Positions 1-12,598 of a DNA stretch of 64,000 nucleotides are shown piece by piece; within the stretch, counting starts at the first letter, position 1, and each line of letters starts with the position of its first letter. Source of the DNA: Pezizomycotina sp. ARF18 (taxonomy: Eukaryota; Ascomycota). Location: the NCBI GenBank assembly GCA_002224055.1, contig AZLU01000178.1, forward strand, positions 24,493 through 88,492. The letters are read 5' to 3'. The notes under the pieces are model-generated. The model saw only the letters and a program-made list of their open reading frames with translations, was not told where the DNA came from and searched no databases. The position numbers and the translations under genes are program-made.

Positions 1-1
1 A

Positions 2-301
2 GGAACACAGGGTCAGGGGGCAGTGCAGGCGACCCCGAAAGAGAATGTTGCTAGTGCAGGCGGGCCTGTTGTAACGGATTCGTCTCCGCAGTCGCCTGCA
101 GCAACGGGGGATCATGGCGGCGTTGGGGGATTGTCTTCTGGAATGATCGCGCTCATTTCGTGTCTTGCCGCTGTGGGATCTCTTATCGTCGCTGTGCGGC
201 CTTTCGTTATACAAAGAAAAAACCAGAGGCTCGGTTGCAAGGCAACTCTTAAACAGATGACACCTTTAAATAAGTTGATATTATTTTTATTATTAGATTA
301 A
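2..301 (+). CDS. C-terminal end of a single-pass surface protein (5' partial)
   Basis: The frame is open from the window edge, so the gene begins upstream. Seen: a Gly/Gln/Thr/Ser/Pro-rich stretch of about 40 residues typical of a glycosylated extracellular stalk, then a hydrophobic segment (GMIALISCLAAVGSLIVAV) that reads as one transmembrane helix, then a short tail. In the open frame the tail runs to a stop at 299-301. With one base restored near 180-190 the tail would instead read as a basic cytoplasmic tail (RYTKKKPEARLQGNS, stop near 250), which is a more usual end for fungal stalk-TM proteins such as wall sensors. Inferred role: cell-surface protein. No catalytic motif is visible. The helix is convincing; identity is unknown. 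Confidence 0.4.
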   Translation, partial: GTQGQGAVQATPKENVASAGGPVVTDSSPQSPAATGDHGGVGGLSSGMIALISCLAAVGSLIVAVRPFVIQRKNQRLGCKATLKQMTPLNKLILFLLLD

Positions 302-779
302 TGAAATGTTGGGATTATTTATAGTGGGTTAGAGTTTTGAAAACGAAAACACTCTATATTCGTCTTTAATTTTTTAATATATGCTTTATACCTTAAATTT
401 CAATTTAGTTTTTTGATCAATTAAGCCAAATAATGCTTCTACGTGCTAGAGTTCTAATATAATATTATCTTTATACTCAGAGTTATAAAGCAAAGCCATA
501 TCGTCGAATTTAATCGAAACCTATATACGATAAAAAAAACGCAATAACGCTCTTATAATACAGATTTAATAGACTACTAAAAGCAGCCTGTAAATGATAG
601 AGACTATCTCTTCAAAGAAAACAGTGTTACTTAGTATTAAGTAGCAGCATAAACGATTGGAACACATAGATGTCAGTCAGATCGAGCGCATAGACCGCAA
701 GAGTATAACAAAATTTAGAGAAAATTAATGAGGTAAAAGTTATATATTTGGCAATGAGTGGTTCTTATCAGTTAATGTA
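302..779. other. intergenic, AT-rich, no gene seen
   Basis: AT-rich spacer between the partial surface-protein gene and the hAT element. No reading frame longer than a few dozen codons and no RNA gene is visible. Confidence 0.6.
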
Positions 780-787
780 CCTGGATG
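780..787. repeat. 8-bp target-site duplication of the hAT element (left)
   Basis: CCTGGATG lies directly before the left inverted repeat and is repeated exactly at 3477-3484 after the right one. An 8-bp duplication is the hallmark of hAT transposition. Confidence 0.95.
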
Positions 788-817
788 CAGGGTATTTAGC
801 GTTGAGACGCCTTGGCG
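788..817 (+). repeat. left terminal inverted repeat of the hAT element
   Basis: Thirty bases that match the reverse complement of 3447-3476 without mismatch. Confidence 0.95.
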
Positions 818-3119
818 TTACTTGGCGCATGACACCTCGAAAAATAGCATATGTAGCTAAAATGTTAATATAAGAGTAGTCTTATTCCCTCTTTTTTTTA
901 AGTTTTAACTTAACTTTTAATTAAATCTAGTTATCTATCTATCTTCTTTTATATTCTTAATAAACTATAAAAAAAACTTAATAAATTAAAAAAAAAAAAA
1001 AATTTTTTAAATTTTTTTTAAGTATTTAGATAGTAGTTACCTACTTAACTATTTTTTTAAAAAAATAGTTACGTACCTAACTATCTAATTACTTATCTAC
1101 CTACTTATATATCTTAATAAACTTTTTTATTAATTAATTAATTAATTAATTAGATAGTAGTTACTTACTTAGCTATATATTTAGCTACCTACCTAACTAT
1201 CTACTTATTTAATTAATTAAATACTTATTAAATTTATTATCTATTATTTAATAAAAAAAAATGTTAACTTTTATTAAAAGAAAAAGAAGTTCTACCGTAT
1301 ATACTATAGAGAAAAAGAAAAAAAGACCTAAAATATCTAATTATTTATTTAAAATAATTATTTTAAAAAGAATTAATATTAAATAATAAAACTATATATA
1401 ATAAAAAATTAAAACTTATAAAATTAGCTATTTAAGCTGTAATACTTATACTATTAATTATAGTATAGATACGATTTTTAGTACTTCTAAATATAGAAAA
1501 CACTATAACGTAAACATCCGACTATTAATTTAGAAGAAAACTATAAATTAAAATACTATAGAAAAGGCTTTAGTAATTTTTTTTATAAAATTAATATTAT
1601 TTTTATTATAGAAATAATTTAGCCTTTAATATAGTTTATTCTAAAAGTTTTTCTTTATTAATTAATTATTTAAGATGTTATTTACCTACTATAAATTATA
1701 ATATATTAAAAAAGTCTTTAAATACTACTTATTTAAAGGCTAGAGAAAATATAAAAAAGAATTAAATATAGAAAAAGATAAAAATTTAACTAAATTTAGC
1801 TATTCTATAGATAGCTAGTTAAATATAAATAGTAAAAGTTTTTTTACTATTAATATATCTTATTTAGATTTTAATTTAATTTAAAATCTTATTTATTAGA
1901 TATTATAGAATTAAAAGAAAAAAAACTACGGAATATTTATTAAAAATATTTAAAAATTCTTCAGAATCTTTTAATATTTTTAATTCTATTATTACTATAA
2001 CAGCAGATAAAGCTAGTAATAATATTAAAGCTTTAAAAAATTAAATAAAGAATATTATAATAATAAATTAAATTTTTTTATTATTTAGCACATACTTTAA
2101 ATAATATAGTTACGAAAATTTTAAATTTTATTTTATTAACTAAAGAAGAAGAAAAGAATTAGAAGATTTTTTTTTATTACTAATAATTTAAATAGAAATT
2201 TTTTAAATTTTAGTAATTTAAATTTAAATTCTTTAAATATTAATAATTTAACTACTAGTAATTTAAATTTAGAAATTTTTAATATAAAAATTCTACTATT
2301 ACTAAAATTAAAGATATTTTTTTAAATATTAGAAAAATTATTAAATTCTTTAAATTAGAAATAATAAAAGAATTTTAAAAGATTTAATTAAAAAAGATTT
2401 TACTCTTAATAATAATCTATATTTATCTTTAGATTTAAAAACTAGATAGAATTCTACTTACAAAATACTTAAAAAATTTATTTTATTATATTTTAATATA
2501 GAAAAGGCTTTAATAAAGATAAATAATCCTAATATTAAAAATATTAGTTTAAAAGATTTAAATACTATTAAATATTTATTTAATATATTAGAAATTTTTT
2601 TATATCCTACTATAATTAGTCAAGGTCGAAGTTATATAACAATACCTTATATTTTACCTTTTATTTTAACTATAAAAATAAGTTAAAGCTTTTATAGAAT
2701 TAAATTCTTCTAATTTTAATTCTATTAATTTAAAATATAATTTAAATTTAAATTTAATAGATATTAATACTATAAGTTTAATTCTATAGAATTAGATTTA
2801 ATTTTATTAATTAAAGAAGGCTTAAAAAAGGTATAGAAAAATTAGAAAAGTGGTTTCCTACCTTAAATTTTACTACTATAGGTACTACTTATTTAAATAT
2901 TTTTATAGCTTCTATTTTAGATCCTACTATTAAAACTAATATTTTTTAAAATTTATAATATTAAAGAAGAGATAAAAGATATACTATTAACAGAATTAAA
3001 GAAATATATAATAGTACTAAAAAAAAATATAATACTATTAATAATAGTATTATTACTATAGACGAGCTAGAATTATATTTAAAAAAGCCTTTAGAATCTA
3101 TAGATTCTAATAATTCTAA

Positions 3120-3439
3120 TTATATATTAGATTATTAACGTAAAAATAAAGAAAAATATCGTATTTTAGCTATTTTAGCACGTAATTATTTTAGTATACC
3201 TATTACTAGTACTGCTAGCGAGTCTACCTTTTCTATTCTAAAATATTTATACTAGAGCTAGAAATTTATTAAAAATTAATACTTTTATAGAGATTATTTT
3301 ATTAAAATATTATAATTTTATAGATAAAGAAGTAGATTATTTAGAACCGGATTATATAGAAGATTCGGATTGGGAAGAGGAGTCGGATTCGGAGGTAGAT
3401 TTAGAGGAAGATGAATATGTAGATAATGAGGCTCTATAG
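3120..3439 (+). pseudogene. hAT transposase relic, C-terminal dimerisation domain and acidic tail
   Basis: Translation near 3160-3235 gives ARNYFSIPITSTASESTFSI, the hAT family signature (the -YLSIPATSAASERVFS- region of the C-terminal dimerisation domain). One base must be restored near 3250 to continue into TRARNLLK (the usual Arg-Asn-x-Leu segment), a Leu/Ile-rich helix and a strongly acidic tail ending at TAG 3437-3439. Upstream, towards 900, the same strand holds many stops and only scattered recognisable codons. Known: this domain mediates dimerisation and carries part of the catalytic fold. The tail is much less damaged than the rest. Confidence 0.85.
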
Positions 3440-3446
3440 TACTTGG

Positions 3447-3476
3447 CGCCAAGGCGTCTCAACGCTAAATACCCTG
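3447..3476 (-). repeat. right terminal inverted repeat of the hAT element
   Basis: Exact reverse complement of 788-817, followed at once by the second copy of the CCTGGATG duplication. Confidence 0.95.
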
Positions 3477-3484
3477 CCTGGATG
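3477..3484. repeat. 8-bp target-site duplication of the hAT element (right)
   Basis: CCTGGATG, identical to 780-787. Removing the element and one copy restores an uninterrupted spacer. Confidence 0.95.
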
Positions 3485-4574
3485 CTCTTTGCGAAGGAAT
3501 AACTTAAAAGGTATTCAATAATATTATCAATACTAGTAGCTTTCGCCAAATATCTCCTGTTTCAAAGGCCGCGTAATTATTTCGCTATCACACGACTACC
3601 AATTTTCATATATTATAATGTTATATGATAACTAACTCATTTTCTCATATCACGCAATAACCCTTTTCCTGTCCCTATATTAAAAAAAGGAAGAAGATAA
3701 AAACCAGTGAAACGTTATATATTTAAGTATTGCAGCTGAAAAGGTTTAGTTAGGTGCCGATATTAATATGCCTAGCAAGCCAGACTACTCGTAAGAGCCT
3801 CAGCATAGCCCTCCCGCAGTATTGACTCTATAATTTCCGTCTCGATAATCGCACCATTCTCCTATATAATGTAAGCGAGGAGAAAGGAAGCATGTTTGAA
3901 TAATAGCGTTATGTGGAATTTGACTTTAGCGAAGACAGTTATGGCGAGAAACTTCAGTATTGCAGTAATTGGAGCAAGGGAGCGGAAAGAGTTCTAGTAT
4001 TAAACCAAGATATTGGCGACAAGAACTGCGCGTGCTTCGTCTGCAATCATGAAGGCAAAAAGGAAAGAAAGATGAATTGGGTGAAAAACAAGAAGACTTG
4101 AGGAGTAGAAACAAATTATTTAAGTAACGCATAAATAAATAATGAATAAATAAATGAATAAATAAATTAACAAATCAGAAATAGAAAGGAGAAGATAGAA
4201 AGGAAAATAAAGAGCTCCTTGAAAAGAATACTAAGTTATAGTTATTAGTCAAACCATTTGGTGAATGCACGTGCAGTCGCAGACCGTTTCGTGTCTTTGC
4301 GAAGGAACAAATTAGTACTTCTTAAGCTGACAGACGCAAAAGCTTTCGACGCTCCACGTAAAAGTCATGTAAACTTTCATGATAACTCTTTAAATACCAC
4401 GTTTGTCTACCTTATCGTTAACGTCAAGTTAACATCTAAGCGTCGCGGTAAACATGCATGTAAACATCGCCATCCCATATCCAAGCGGCGGTTTAACATT
4501 GTTCAGACGAAATAAGCACCGCGTAAAGAGAGTTACACTTCGGCCCGGAATTTCATATTCGCATCACGAGCATT
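3485..4574. other. intergenic, no supported gene
   Basis: Contains short open frames (for example 62 codons at 3913-4101 and 85 codons at 4258-4515, plus strand) without family signals. A run of AATA/AATGAATA repeats lies around 4130-4170. I do not support a gene here. Confidence 0.5.
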
Positions 4575-5073
4575 ATGGTTAATCAACGTCCCAAAAAGTG
4601 GCAAGGCCGTAGGCGCATCTCAATCCCTCTGCGAGCGTATTAGCGCGATAAAACGCCTCGCCGCATCAGCCCTCGAAGCCGCCGACCGAGAAGATCTCTT
4701 CGTCGACGAATGCGAAACCGCCGCTCACCTTCAATCTACCGTCCTCGAAGCAAACAGCAAACGCGAAACTCGTGGGAGGAAATGGCGAAAGGCTACGCGC
4801 TGTCGGGCGATACCGGGCGATACCGAGCGAGATATTAAGGAGAATAGAGCGAGAGCTAGAACGTGCCGGGAGTGGATCGCACGGATGGACGAAGAGATTG
4901 AAGAATGTAGAAAGATTGTGGCGGACAAGTTGAAAGAGGCGAAGAGATTTAGAGTATAGGCGGAGGCGCATAGGACGATGGCGGCGGACTGCGAGGAGCA
5001 GGGACAAGTTACGAGCAGATTTAGAGAGGGGCGTGGTGAAGATAATCGGCCCCTGAACCCTGGTTACCAATAG
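4575..5073 (+). pseudogene. coiled-coil protein, interrupted by an in-frame TAG
   Basis: From about 4593 one frame reads through a long charged helical sequence: a Cys/Glu/Ala-rich first half (SLCERISAIKRLAASALEAA), then Arg/Glu/Lys-rich heptads (REWIARMDEEIEECRKIVAD) and a final helix, ending at TAG 5071-5073. The frame is interrupted once, by TAG 4957-4959, followed by a further 37 codons of the same Glu/Ala/Arg-rich character (AEAHRTMAADCEEQGQ), so the stop looks secondary. The ATG at 4575 is the nearest upstream but needs a frame correction to enter the helical frame; the true start is uncertain. No homologue recognised. Long-helix composition suggests a structural or scaffold role. Confidence 0.45.
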
Positions 5074-5630
5074 AGTTAGGCAATACTCCTCCATTAATCC
5101 GTCATAGTACATCTAAAGGCTGTTACCTCATCGCCTCATCCGCCGTGCATGCTGGCAGGTTAATGCGCTGATTGTTGATACTCTTGATAACGATTGGATA
5201 TCGCGATCCTGATTCGCTGGCGTTGAACCTCTTATCTTGGCGCTCAATCGCAGTCCCTGATTGGCGCCACGTGGGCGACAGTTCAGTCATATCATGACTT
5301 AGCTTTTTTGTGTTATCGATATCAGAACACAGCTTGAGTAACACATGCGATTTTTTTTCTCTCGCTCGAGTTCCTCTTAAAAAGAAGACGTGTTCTTCTG
5401 ATTCGTAAAAAGGGGATTCCTTCAAATATCATTCGTCCTATACGGTATCATAACATTTCTTAGTTTTGTTCTCCGAAGTCCCAGTGTCAAGATCAAAGCG
5501 CGTTCAATTGGACGGGGGAAAACGCGTTTTATGCATGTCTTCTGCGGCCCGGAGATTCAGCCTCATTGACGTACGATTATAAATCGAAGAAACCGCCCGG
5601 AACAGACGGTCATCAGAATCGACTTTCACC
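5074..5630. other. intergenic, probable promoter region of the next gene
   Basis: A 100-codon minus-strand frame (5123-5425) is open but has no recognisable features, and I do not support it. The 3' part immediately precedes the ATG at 5631. Confidence 0.4.
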
Positions 5631-7764
5631 ATGACAACACCGGAAGAGACCCCTCGGCAAAGCGCTTCAGGGGTGGCCGAAGCGATAGACTCCAAAATCC
5701 CGACTGATGAACCGCAGGCAAACTTGACCAGATGATGAAGGTCGAAGAAACACCGGAACTGGACGCGGGCGCGCTCGATCAGCAGTCTCCCGATGACAGC
5801 ATCGCATCAGCCACCGCCCCGAGCGAAGCCGAAAAAGAATTATCGGAGAATATAGCGAGTCCGGCGCCGGAAGAACCGTAGAAACGATCGCACAGAACCC
5901 TGCGCCCGCCGCTGCCGCCGAGGAAGAGTCTCTTGGGATACCATCGAGGGAAAGCGCGCCTCTCGGAAAGAGTGAAGTCATTGACGATATTGCTCCAGAT
6001 GCGCCAACAGCTGTGCCGCCAGAGCCCACGGCAATAACTACTAAAGCGGATCCACCGCAATCCGCCACCAACGTCGCGGAAGAAGACGGTGCCCAGCAGA
6101 CGGCACCCGAAGACTTCGAGCAAACCACCCTGAAAGCTTTAAGTTTCATTGGACGAGAAGAAGACAAAGAGGCCAGAGATAAATCCTCCGAAACGATTTC
6201 TGTACGACGGGTCGAAGCTTCAGCCCCACAGCCCCAGTCACCCACCGAGGACTCAACAGAGCCGGAAGCGACTGGTTCCAATGCTACAGAAGAGCAAGAA
6301 CTGGCTACTCCTGAAGTTGCGGCTGCAACGACACCAGCCACCGTTCCAGCACCGCCTACGCAAGAGGAAGTAGTGGAACAGACTGCTCCGGTTGCTCTGG
6401 TGGAAGGTGCACCCGGCATAACCGAGGAAGCGACCTCAGAACCCCAACAACCCGAAACTGCGCCTCCAGAAGTCGCCAAAACACCCTCAACAGATACGCC
6501 AAATATCGCGCAAAAGAGTTCAGAGGACGCGACGTCGGCAGAACCCAAACACGCAGCGCCAAAGCCCGCCGACGGAATAGCGGCCGACGGCGAACCTCAG
6601 AAACCATTATATGGCCCACCCCCAGTGGTCCGCCACGGCCTATCCCCAAAAAGATTCAACCCGACGCGGAAAACACAAACCTGCGCAACAGCATCTGCAT
6701 TCTCGAACACATCATAAACCTCGATAAAGAAGCCATTGACTCGACTCAACAGATGCTAGAGTACGCGACCGCCGCGATACCGATCTGCGACAGAAATATT
6801 ACTATACTCAGACAGACAAACGAGCTGCTACCTGAGGATTCGGCGTTAGTACCGTCGACGGGTGCCGAAAGGGAGGAGCAAGCGAAGGGTTACGAAAAGG
6901 AGAGGGATAACTGGCGCGTTATGCTGGTAGAGAAAGGCGCGGAGGTTGTAAAGCAGAAGGAGAAGCTGGTGAAGGATGAAAGGGAGCTTAAGGAATTACG
7001 GGTTAAATTACAGCTGACAACGTTGATGGCGACGAAGAAGGATGCGCCGCAGGAGGAGAAATCGAAGAAAGAAGAAACACCGAAGGAAGAGCAACCCTCT
7101 AAAGAGGGCCAAATAACTTTCAAGCAAGTGGACTATGAGCAGCCCATAGAGACGCCGGTGGAAGAAATACTTACCAACGGCGCCGTGGGTGAATCTGCTC
7201 CCGACAGCGATGAGCCGTCGACAACGGCAAAGGAACAACACTACCGGATGTGAAGGAAGCGGGAGAGGCTGATAACATGGAGGGCCAAGAAACCCGCGCG
7301 AACGAGGAAGACGAGGCTGCAAGAATCGTCCAAAGCTTCTGGAGGTCGCGGAGAAACAAATTTGCCCCGAAGAAGCCAGAAGCAGGCGAAGCGGTACAGC
7401 AGCAGGCTGCGGAGCCGTTAGTACTCCAGAAGCTAATATTAGATGAAAGTTGGAAGACTGGGAGGAGGTAAACTCCGAAGAGGTCAAAGGAAGTGACAAC
7501 GCTAAACCAGAACAGAAAAGTGAGGAGGCAAGGTTGAGTGAGGGAAAGACGAAACAAGACGGAATAATACCTGACGCTGGCGCGAATGTTGAAAGCGATG
7601 CGAAGGATGAGACGCCCCCTATCATAAACGGTTGCAGCGCGCCAAATAACGAAGCTGCAACAGCTGAAATGGCAGTGCCAAAGGCTGAACTGGCCACAAT
7701 AGACGGCACAACAACGGTCGAACCAACAAAGCCGGAGCAAAACACCGCACTTGCTGCAGAATAA
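5631..7764 (+). pseudogene. large acidic, Pro/Glu/Ala-rich coiled-coil protein with an IQ motif, frame-broken
   Basis: Starts at ATG 5631 (MTTPEETPRQSASG). The reading continues for about 710 codons across at least five frame changes, all of the kind cured by restoring one missing base: near 5728, 5878, 6615 (a C-run), 7240 and 7445. Order of regions: disordered Glu/Pro/Ala/Thr-rich N-terminal 330 residues; a helical segment near 6680-6850 (EHIINLDKEAIDSTQQML); a Lys/Glu coiled coil near 6860-7080; an acidic linker; an IQ-like calmodulin-binding motif near 7315-7362 (AARIVQSFWRSRRNKF); a second disordered acidic tail to TAA 7762-7764. Known: IQ motifs bind calmodulin or EF-hand proteins. The large opposite-strand frames here are shadows of this composition. 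Specific function unknown. Confidence 0.6.
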
Positions 7765-9320
7765 ACATTCAAACAACTGCAAAATAAAAGCTTCAACGCC
7801 AAGGACATACCCAAGATACTCAAAATTGATTAGTTCTCTTTTCTGTTTACGAATGTCATTTTCATAGCGCGCGTATCGATACACTCATTGACTTTTAGAA
7901 TAATAATTTACCATTAAATCTGATATTTAACATACGACTTTATTCTCGTCGTTGTGTAAGTTGTATTAAACGGAAAATGTTCGAGATTAACTGGACTATT
8001 TAAATTGGCCTATGATCAAGACCTATCTGATGAATTGTGATACTGCGTGCAGATATCTAGTTACTGTGGGAAAACATCGCGAAAGAAGCGAGCGGTGACT
8101 TTTTTATAAGTCGGGGCGCGTAACAACCGAATCGGTTAATTAAGAAATTCTCCCGATTGATATGACTATAACGGAAGCTTGAATGAGATACAAAGCGGGA
8201 TTAATTATCAAGACGCAATGTCATAGCAAAGGAAATAATGAATAAGTCGTAATCAAATATATTTGAGAGTGCTACGCCTAACAGACCTATGGAGTTCAGA
8301 ACACTTGCTCTGAAGCTCTTATCGCACCTAGTTCTTCTAGAGTTGTTTTCTCAACAGTTGCTCAGCGGCGGAGTAGAGAGTAAAAAACGATAATAGCTCT
8401 ATAAATGTCTTGGAAAGGCTATCAATATGTGGTATGCCCTGCGTTCAGTTTCCGGTGATGAAGTCGTGAAAGTATAGCACCGAATAGCTCACGTATTCGC
8501 CAAAATCCTAGGCTTGGTCCTGGGCCACGACAGCGATCGCGTTTGGGATAATCCTGATTTGGCTTTACGTCGATTACAAGGGTTTCCGCAAAGTCTCAAT
8601 CTACCGAGATGCTTTTATTCTCCTGGTTTAGTTTCTCGCGATCGTCGAGAGCGTCGGAATCACGAGGGGGTCGACTATAACATGTTCAACTTCTTCTTCC
8701 TCTTCCTTTTCTTATTGTAATTAGCTAGTCAAAGAATATAATGGTTACTACACTATAATTAGGACACCGAAGCAAAAGATCTCTGCTAGATCTATCTACA
8801 TCACTAAATTCTAATTTTCCTGCAGGGGATGAGATTTAATTTACTTTATACTACGAATGAATTCCACATTCGAGTTCGCCTGTTATCTGAAGACTTATAG
8901 AAATCTTCTTTCTCATCGGACGTGGAAACGAAGGAGTTAGTACATCTCGTAAACTTGAAGGTACTTAGTAGACATTCAAAGATTAACGGGCTTGAGCTAT
9001 TAAATATAGAATATATAAAAGAAATCACGCCTCATATTCCAGACTTGCCACTTATAACTTGAAGTCTCTATCCCTTATAGCGCTTACTTCTCCCGCTATG
9101 GCTTGAAAAGTATTTGATTTCAAAATAAAATATAATTAAATTAAAAAGATAGAATGGAGCCACTGGCAGCTCCAAATTTCTCTCTTACCAAACACTGGCG
9201 CTCAACATTTAACCTTAGAGGAATCTCAAATACTGCATATATTTTTTCCTAAAAATACCAAACATTACCCCAAGTTTAGATAAGTCAATTAATAAACAAT
9301 ATAAATCAACAACGCACGTC
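7765..9320. other. intergenic, no supported gene
   Basis: About 1.5 kb with only short open frames (68 codons at 8514-8720, 60 codons at 8846-9028 on minus), none with domain or compositional support. AT-rich towards 9100-9300 just before the next gene. Confidence 0.5.
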
Positions 9321-10355
9321 ATGACTGTTTCATCAGACTCCTCAGTTATTCTCTCATCGGAGGCAGATCTTGATGTGTTGACAAGGAATGAATCCGGGTT
9401 GCTCTCATCATTCATGGCCGCGATCAACGCAGAAGACGCTGTTGCAAACAAATACGATGCCGTACCATCCTCTCCGGCTGCCGCCAATATCTCTACTGGA
9501 AACGTCGGCACGGATACTACCAACAAGCACAGCTACGAATCCGGTGCCGGCGTTCCCGATGACACCCGCAAGCGCAAACTTTCCAAACCGCGCAAGCAAC
9601 CTCTCCGCGAGAAGTCCATATTCAGGAAGTACAGCCTCATGGTCACGATCTCGCTGGATTCAGAGTACCTCGCGAAGCTCGAGGATGGAAGCTTGAAGGA
9701 GTTCATTGAGGAGTTGGATAGGACTGGAGTTAAGCTCAAGGATTTGAGGGAGGGAGGTGAGGATATGGAAATTGATGATGGTGAGGATGAGGAGGAGGAA
9801 GATGAGTTTGTCGTCGAGTGGGTGAGGATGAGGATGCGGATGATGTTACCGAGGAAGCGATCGAGAAGGACCAAACCGTAAGGAAAATGCTCAGGCGGAG
9901 ATGGACCAGTGCATCACCCCAGAAAACGCGAGGGCGTTGGGATACACGACGACGAGGTTGCTGCTGCGGAAGCGCTTATGCTCATGTCGAGCGGGAGTAC
10001 TATACGCTACGAAACTACCGGTACGAAAGCGACAGGATAGGATACCAGCGCGAACGGCTTGATAGGAAAGGGTACGGATAAACGCACGGATAGCTTGAAT
10101 GATAAGCCGTCAGTTCTTCTCGAGCATTTCGGGGCAAAGAAGACTCTTGCTAGCGCTAAGCCGAAAACATCAAAGGCGGGAACACTTAACGCGACGTAGC
10201 AAATACGGGGCTTATTGCCGCCTGAATTACTTCCCGGGGATCCGGATCGTATCTTTATCAGACCTGCTGACTTGGAAATTGAAGCGTTTCAAACTAAAGG
10301 ATTATATTATCTCGAGGACCTTCGTCGGAATAAGGGGAATCGAAACTGGAAATGA
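9321..10355 (+). pseudogene. acidic regulatory-type protein with A-A-E-A-L motif, frame-broken and TAG-interrupted
   Basis: ATG 9321 opens a Ser/Asp-rich N-terminus followed by a basic patch (RKRKLSKPRKQPLREKS, NLS-like), a helical segment (YLAKLEDGSLKEFIEELD) and a long acidic run. One-base losses near 9815, 9880 and 9935 move the frame; read through, it continues as ENAQAEMDQCITPENARA, then DDEVAAAEALMLMSSGS, then a Lys/Thr/Ser-rich region. In-frame TAGs lie at 10038-10040 and 10197-10199; after the second, 51 further codons stay open (LLPPELLPGDPDRIFIRPAD) to TGA 10353-10355. The AAEALMLM helix flanked by acidic residues resembles short motifs in fungal transcription or cell-cycle regulators, a weak resemblance only. 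Probably a nuclear protein. Confidence 0.5.
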
Positions 10356-11086
10356 ACTGTTGATTACTATTTTAGCTTTTGCGATCAAAGATTACTAACA
10401 ACGCTACTACCAGGATTCCCACAATGATGCAAAACTAACTTTTACCCTCCTATAAACCCGAATGTTCCAATCGACTTGAACCTTCTGCTCTTTCATTTCT
10501 AGTCGTGCTTGGCACTGGACTTTCACCGTCGAGATCCGTGAACCATTAGACCGGTACTATCCTTGCGGCTGTAATGTTCATCTTACGTTTCTAAATACTT
10601 GAAAGAGAAGGGAGGAGGCCGTCCCGTTTCCAGCCTTGTCAGAATTTCATTGGCCCTCCATGCGGTAATAATCGGAATAAGATATTTCCACAGATACGCG
10701 GTACTAGTACCTGAAACTAGCCAGGCGAATAGCGCATTGCTGGAGGCCAGAGCATATCCTGGGCAAGTAGTACTACAGTACGCGGATTTTCGAAAAATGC
10801 AAGCACCGGTCTTCTTGGTTCTTCGGACACCGTTAGTATGCTTACCGATGCTTGCTCACTTTGCGCCCAAATTATGCTCAAATACGATATATATAATTGT
10901 CCTAGTTCTTACAAGGATTTTCAGCTACCGGGGCAGTCAATTGGACGATTGGAATATTCGCTAGAATATTATAATTTACGAAGTCTCGCTTCACCTCTTC
11001 GTAGCGGGAAGGAAACTCTCCAACTTGCTCGACGGTTCTCACCTCAGGTCCCGGTTCAATGAAACTTTAAGATGTGATCTTCGTGA
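10356..11086. other. intergenic, no supported gene
   Basis: Open frames of 121 codons (10599-10964) and 74 codons (10838-11062) overlap each other and show no domain signal. I see nothing convincing. Confidence 0.45.
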
Positions 11087-11571
11087 GATCTGAGAAAACT
11101 ATCTGAAGCATCACAACTGAGCGCCGATGAACCCATCGTCTACCTTGCCACGAGCAACAAAAGCTCATCGGCGTGTACGGCTGGAACGTCTGCTGCCTCA
11201 AAGAGTCCCTAGGTGCGGCGTGGTACGCCGACTAGAGGAAATCCGAAAAACCCGAGACGCCCAGGGACAGAACCTACCTGCAGGACATGGGCCCCGGCGG
11301 CCAAAGTTGGGAAGGGCGCTCCATCGACCTAACGTGGCGAGGTCGGGATACGAAATGGCGGCATGTATTAATCAAGGGCGAGAACGAAGCCGGTATTCTC
11401 CAGCGACGGCGTTGGCGGTACCGAGCAGTGGTACCAGGGACCGTCACGCCGGGCTACCATATGGAAGTGCAGGAGGGACGATGGAAGGTTGCTTTATACG
11501 GAAGATGCGGGCCCGCCGTGTGCAGGCGAGCGAGTGTGTTTCTTGGAGTACTATGGCGCTACTGATATACA
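11087..11571 (+). pseudogene. unidentified protein fragment, frame-broken
   Basis: The protein-like reading is LSADEPIVYLATSN, then (one base missing near 11150) KLIGVYGWNVCCLKESLG and WYAD, an in-frame TAG at 11233-11235, then a run containing TYLQDMGPGGQSWEG and DTKWRHVLIKGENEAG, and after a further shift a segment with VTPGYHMEVQEGRWKVALY. Its balanced mix of Trp, Tyr, Gly and charged residues looks like a folded, beta-rich domain, unlike the competing 159-codon Arg-rich frame over the same bases. The 5' end is unclear; an upstream exon is possible. I do not recognise the family. Confidence 0.4.
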
Positions 11572-12598
11572 GTAGTGTTGCATGTAGACTAACCTTTACC
11601 GCATAGCAACAAAGAAAAAGGCGCGAGCCGCGGAGTATATCGAGACTACATTTTGGTATTCTTTCGGCTAGAGTAAACTTATTTTGTTTTGTATTTATAT
11701 TTTTTGCTTTAATAAGGTATATCGGCGACTAGTACTTTTGCTAAAATAGGAGAAAGAAATCATATATATAGATCGCGTATCGGAAAAATTACACTATAGC
11801 GCCCATTAAGTACGTCACTCTGTACGAGAAACATTATTTGATAACGATTTGGCTCTTTTAGAGAGAGCTTTGTTTCGATTCATATAATTGGAGGATAATT
11901 TCTTGTCATATTAAAGGCCAGGAGAGCTGAAAGATCGTCCTTATCAGAATTGGGCTAAAGACTTCGCGTGTCGGTAACTCCGGAACCTGAACTAATTTTA
12001 AAAGTGGCAATCGATTTCTTCGAAAGTACTAGTCTTATAATTTAGATGTAATTCACGGCATACTTGTGTTCATAGCGGTTTCTTGTTTTTCGTTATAGCG
12101 TTTAGGACTCGTGAAGCTATGGGATTCTTGAGATTCATGATTGAAATTGGACTCGGGGTGCTCCCGTCATTTCATGACGTAAATGTGGGGGCCCAGAAAA
12201 CACGCCTTGATTAGGTGTTCAGTTATTTTTGCCATGTTAAGAAATCTCCCGATGACATAAATTGATCATCGATCGAAATCTTCGGAAAATTTAGCGTGAA
12301 GAACGTGATCCAATAGGCTTAGGCCATCTTATGTCAGCTGTTTATCATTCCTGGTTTTTGCAATAGCTGGACTCGTAGCTATTGCTATATTCACGGAGAC
12401 GCCGCCATTTACTGCCCAGTTAGATCGCCATGCGTCGTCGATCAGCTAAACCCATTATTATCGCTATAAATATATCCTGCTTTCCGGGTTTATATAAATC
12501 CTCCACGTCGCCGGTACCAGTTTTGCCCCTCTATCGCTCGCGAAGCTAAAATATCCCTTTATGACATTCATTGAGATTCACGACTTTCATTATCGGCC
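11572..12598. other. intergenic; probable promoter of the next gene at its 3' end
   Basis: No supported gene. The last 150 bases contain a pyrimidine-rich stretch and several TATAAA-like sites (for example around 12465 and 12490) before ATG 12599. Confidence 0.45.

Larger units (their letters stand above)
788..3476 (+). mobile_element. complete hAT-family DNA transposon, RIP-decayed
   Basis: A 2689-bp element bounded by perfect 30-bp terminal inverted repeats (starting CAGGGTATTTAGCG) and a perfect 8-bp target duplication. The interior is extremely AT-rich and full of TAA/TAG, consistent with RIP or similar C-to-T decay, while the inverted repeats and duplication are undamaged. The right third on the plus strand still encodes a recognisable hAT C-terminal dimerisation domain. 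The element cannot make a functional transposase. Undamaged ends mean it could in principle still be moved in trans, but that is only inference. Confidence 0.93.
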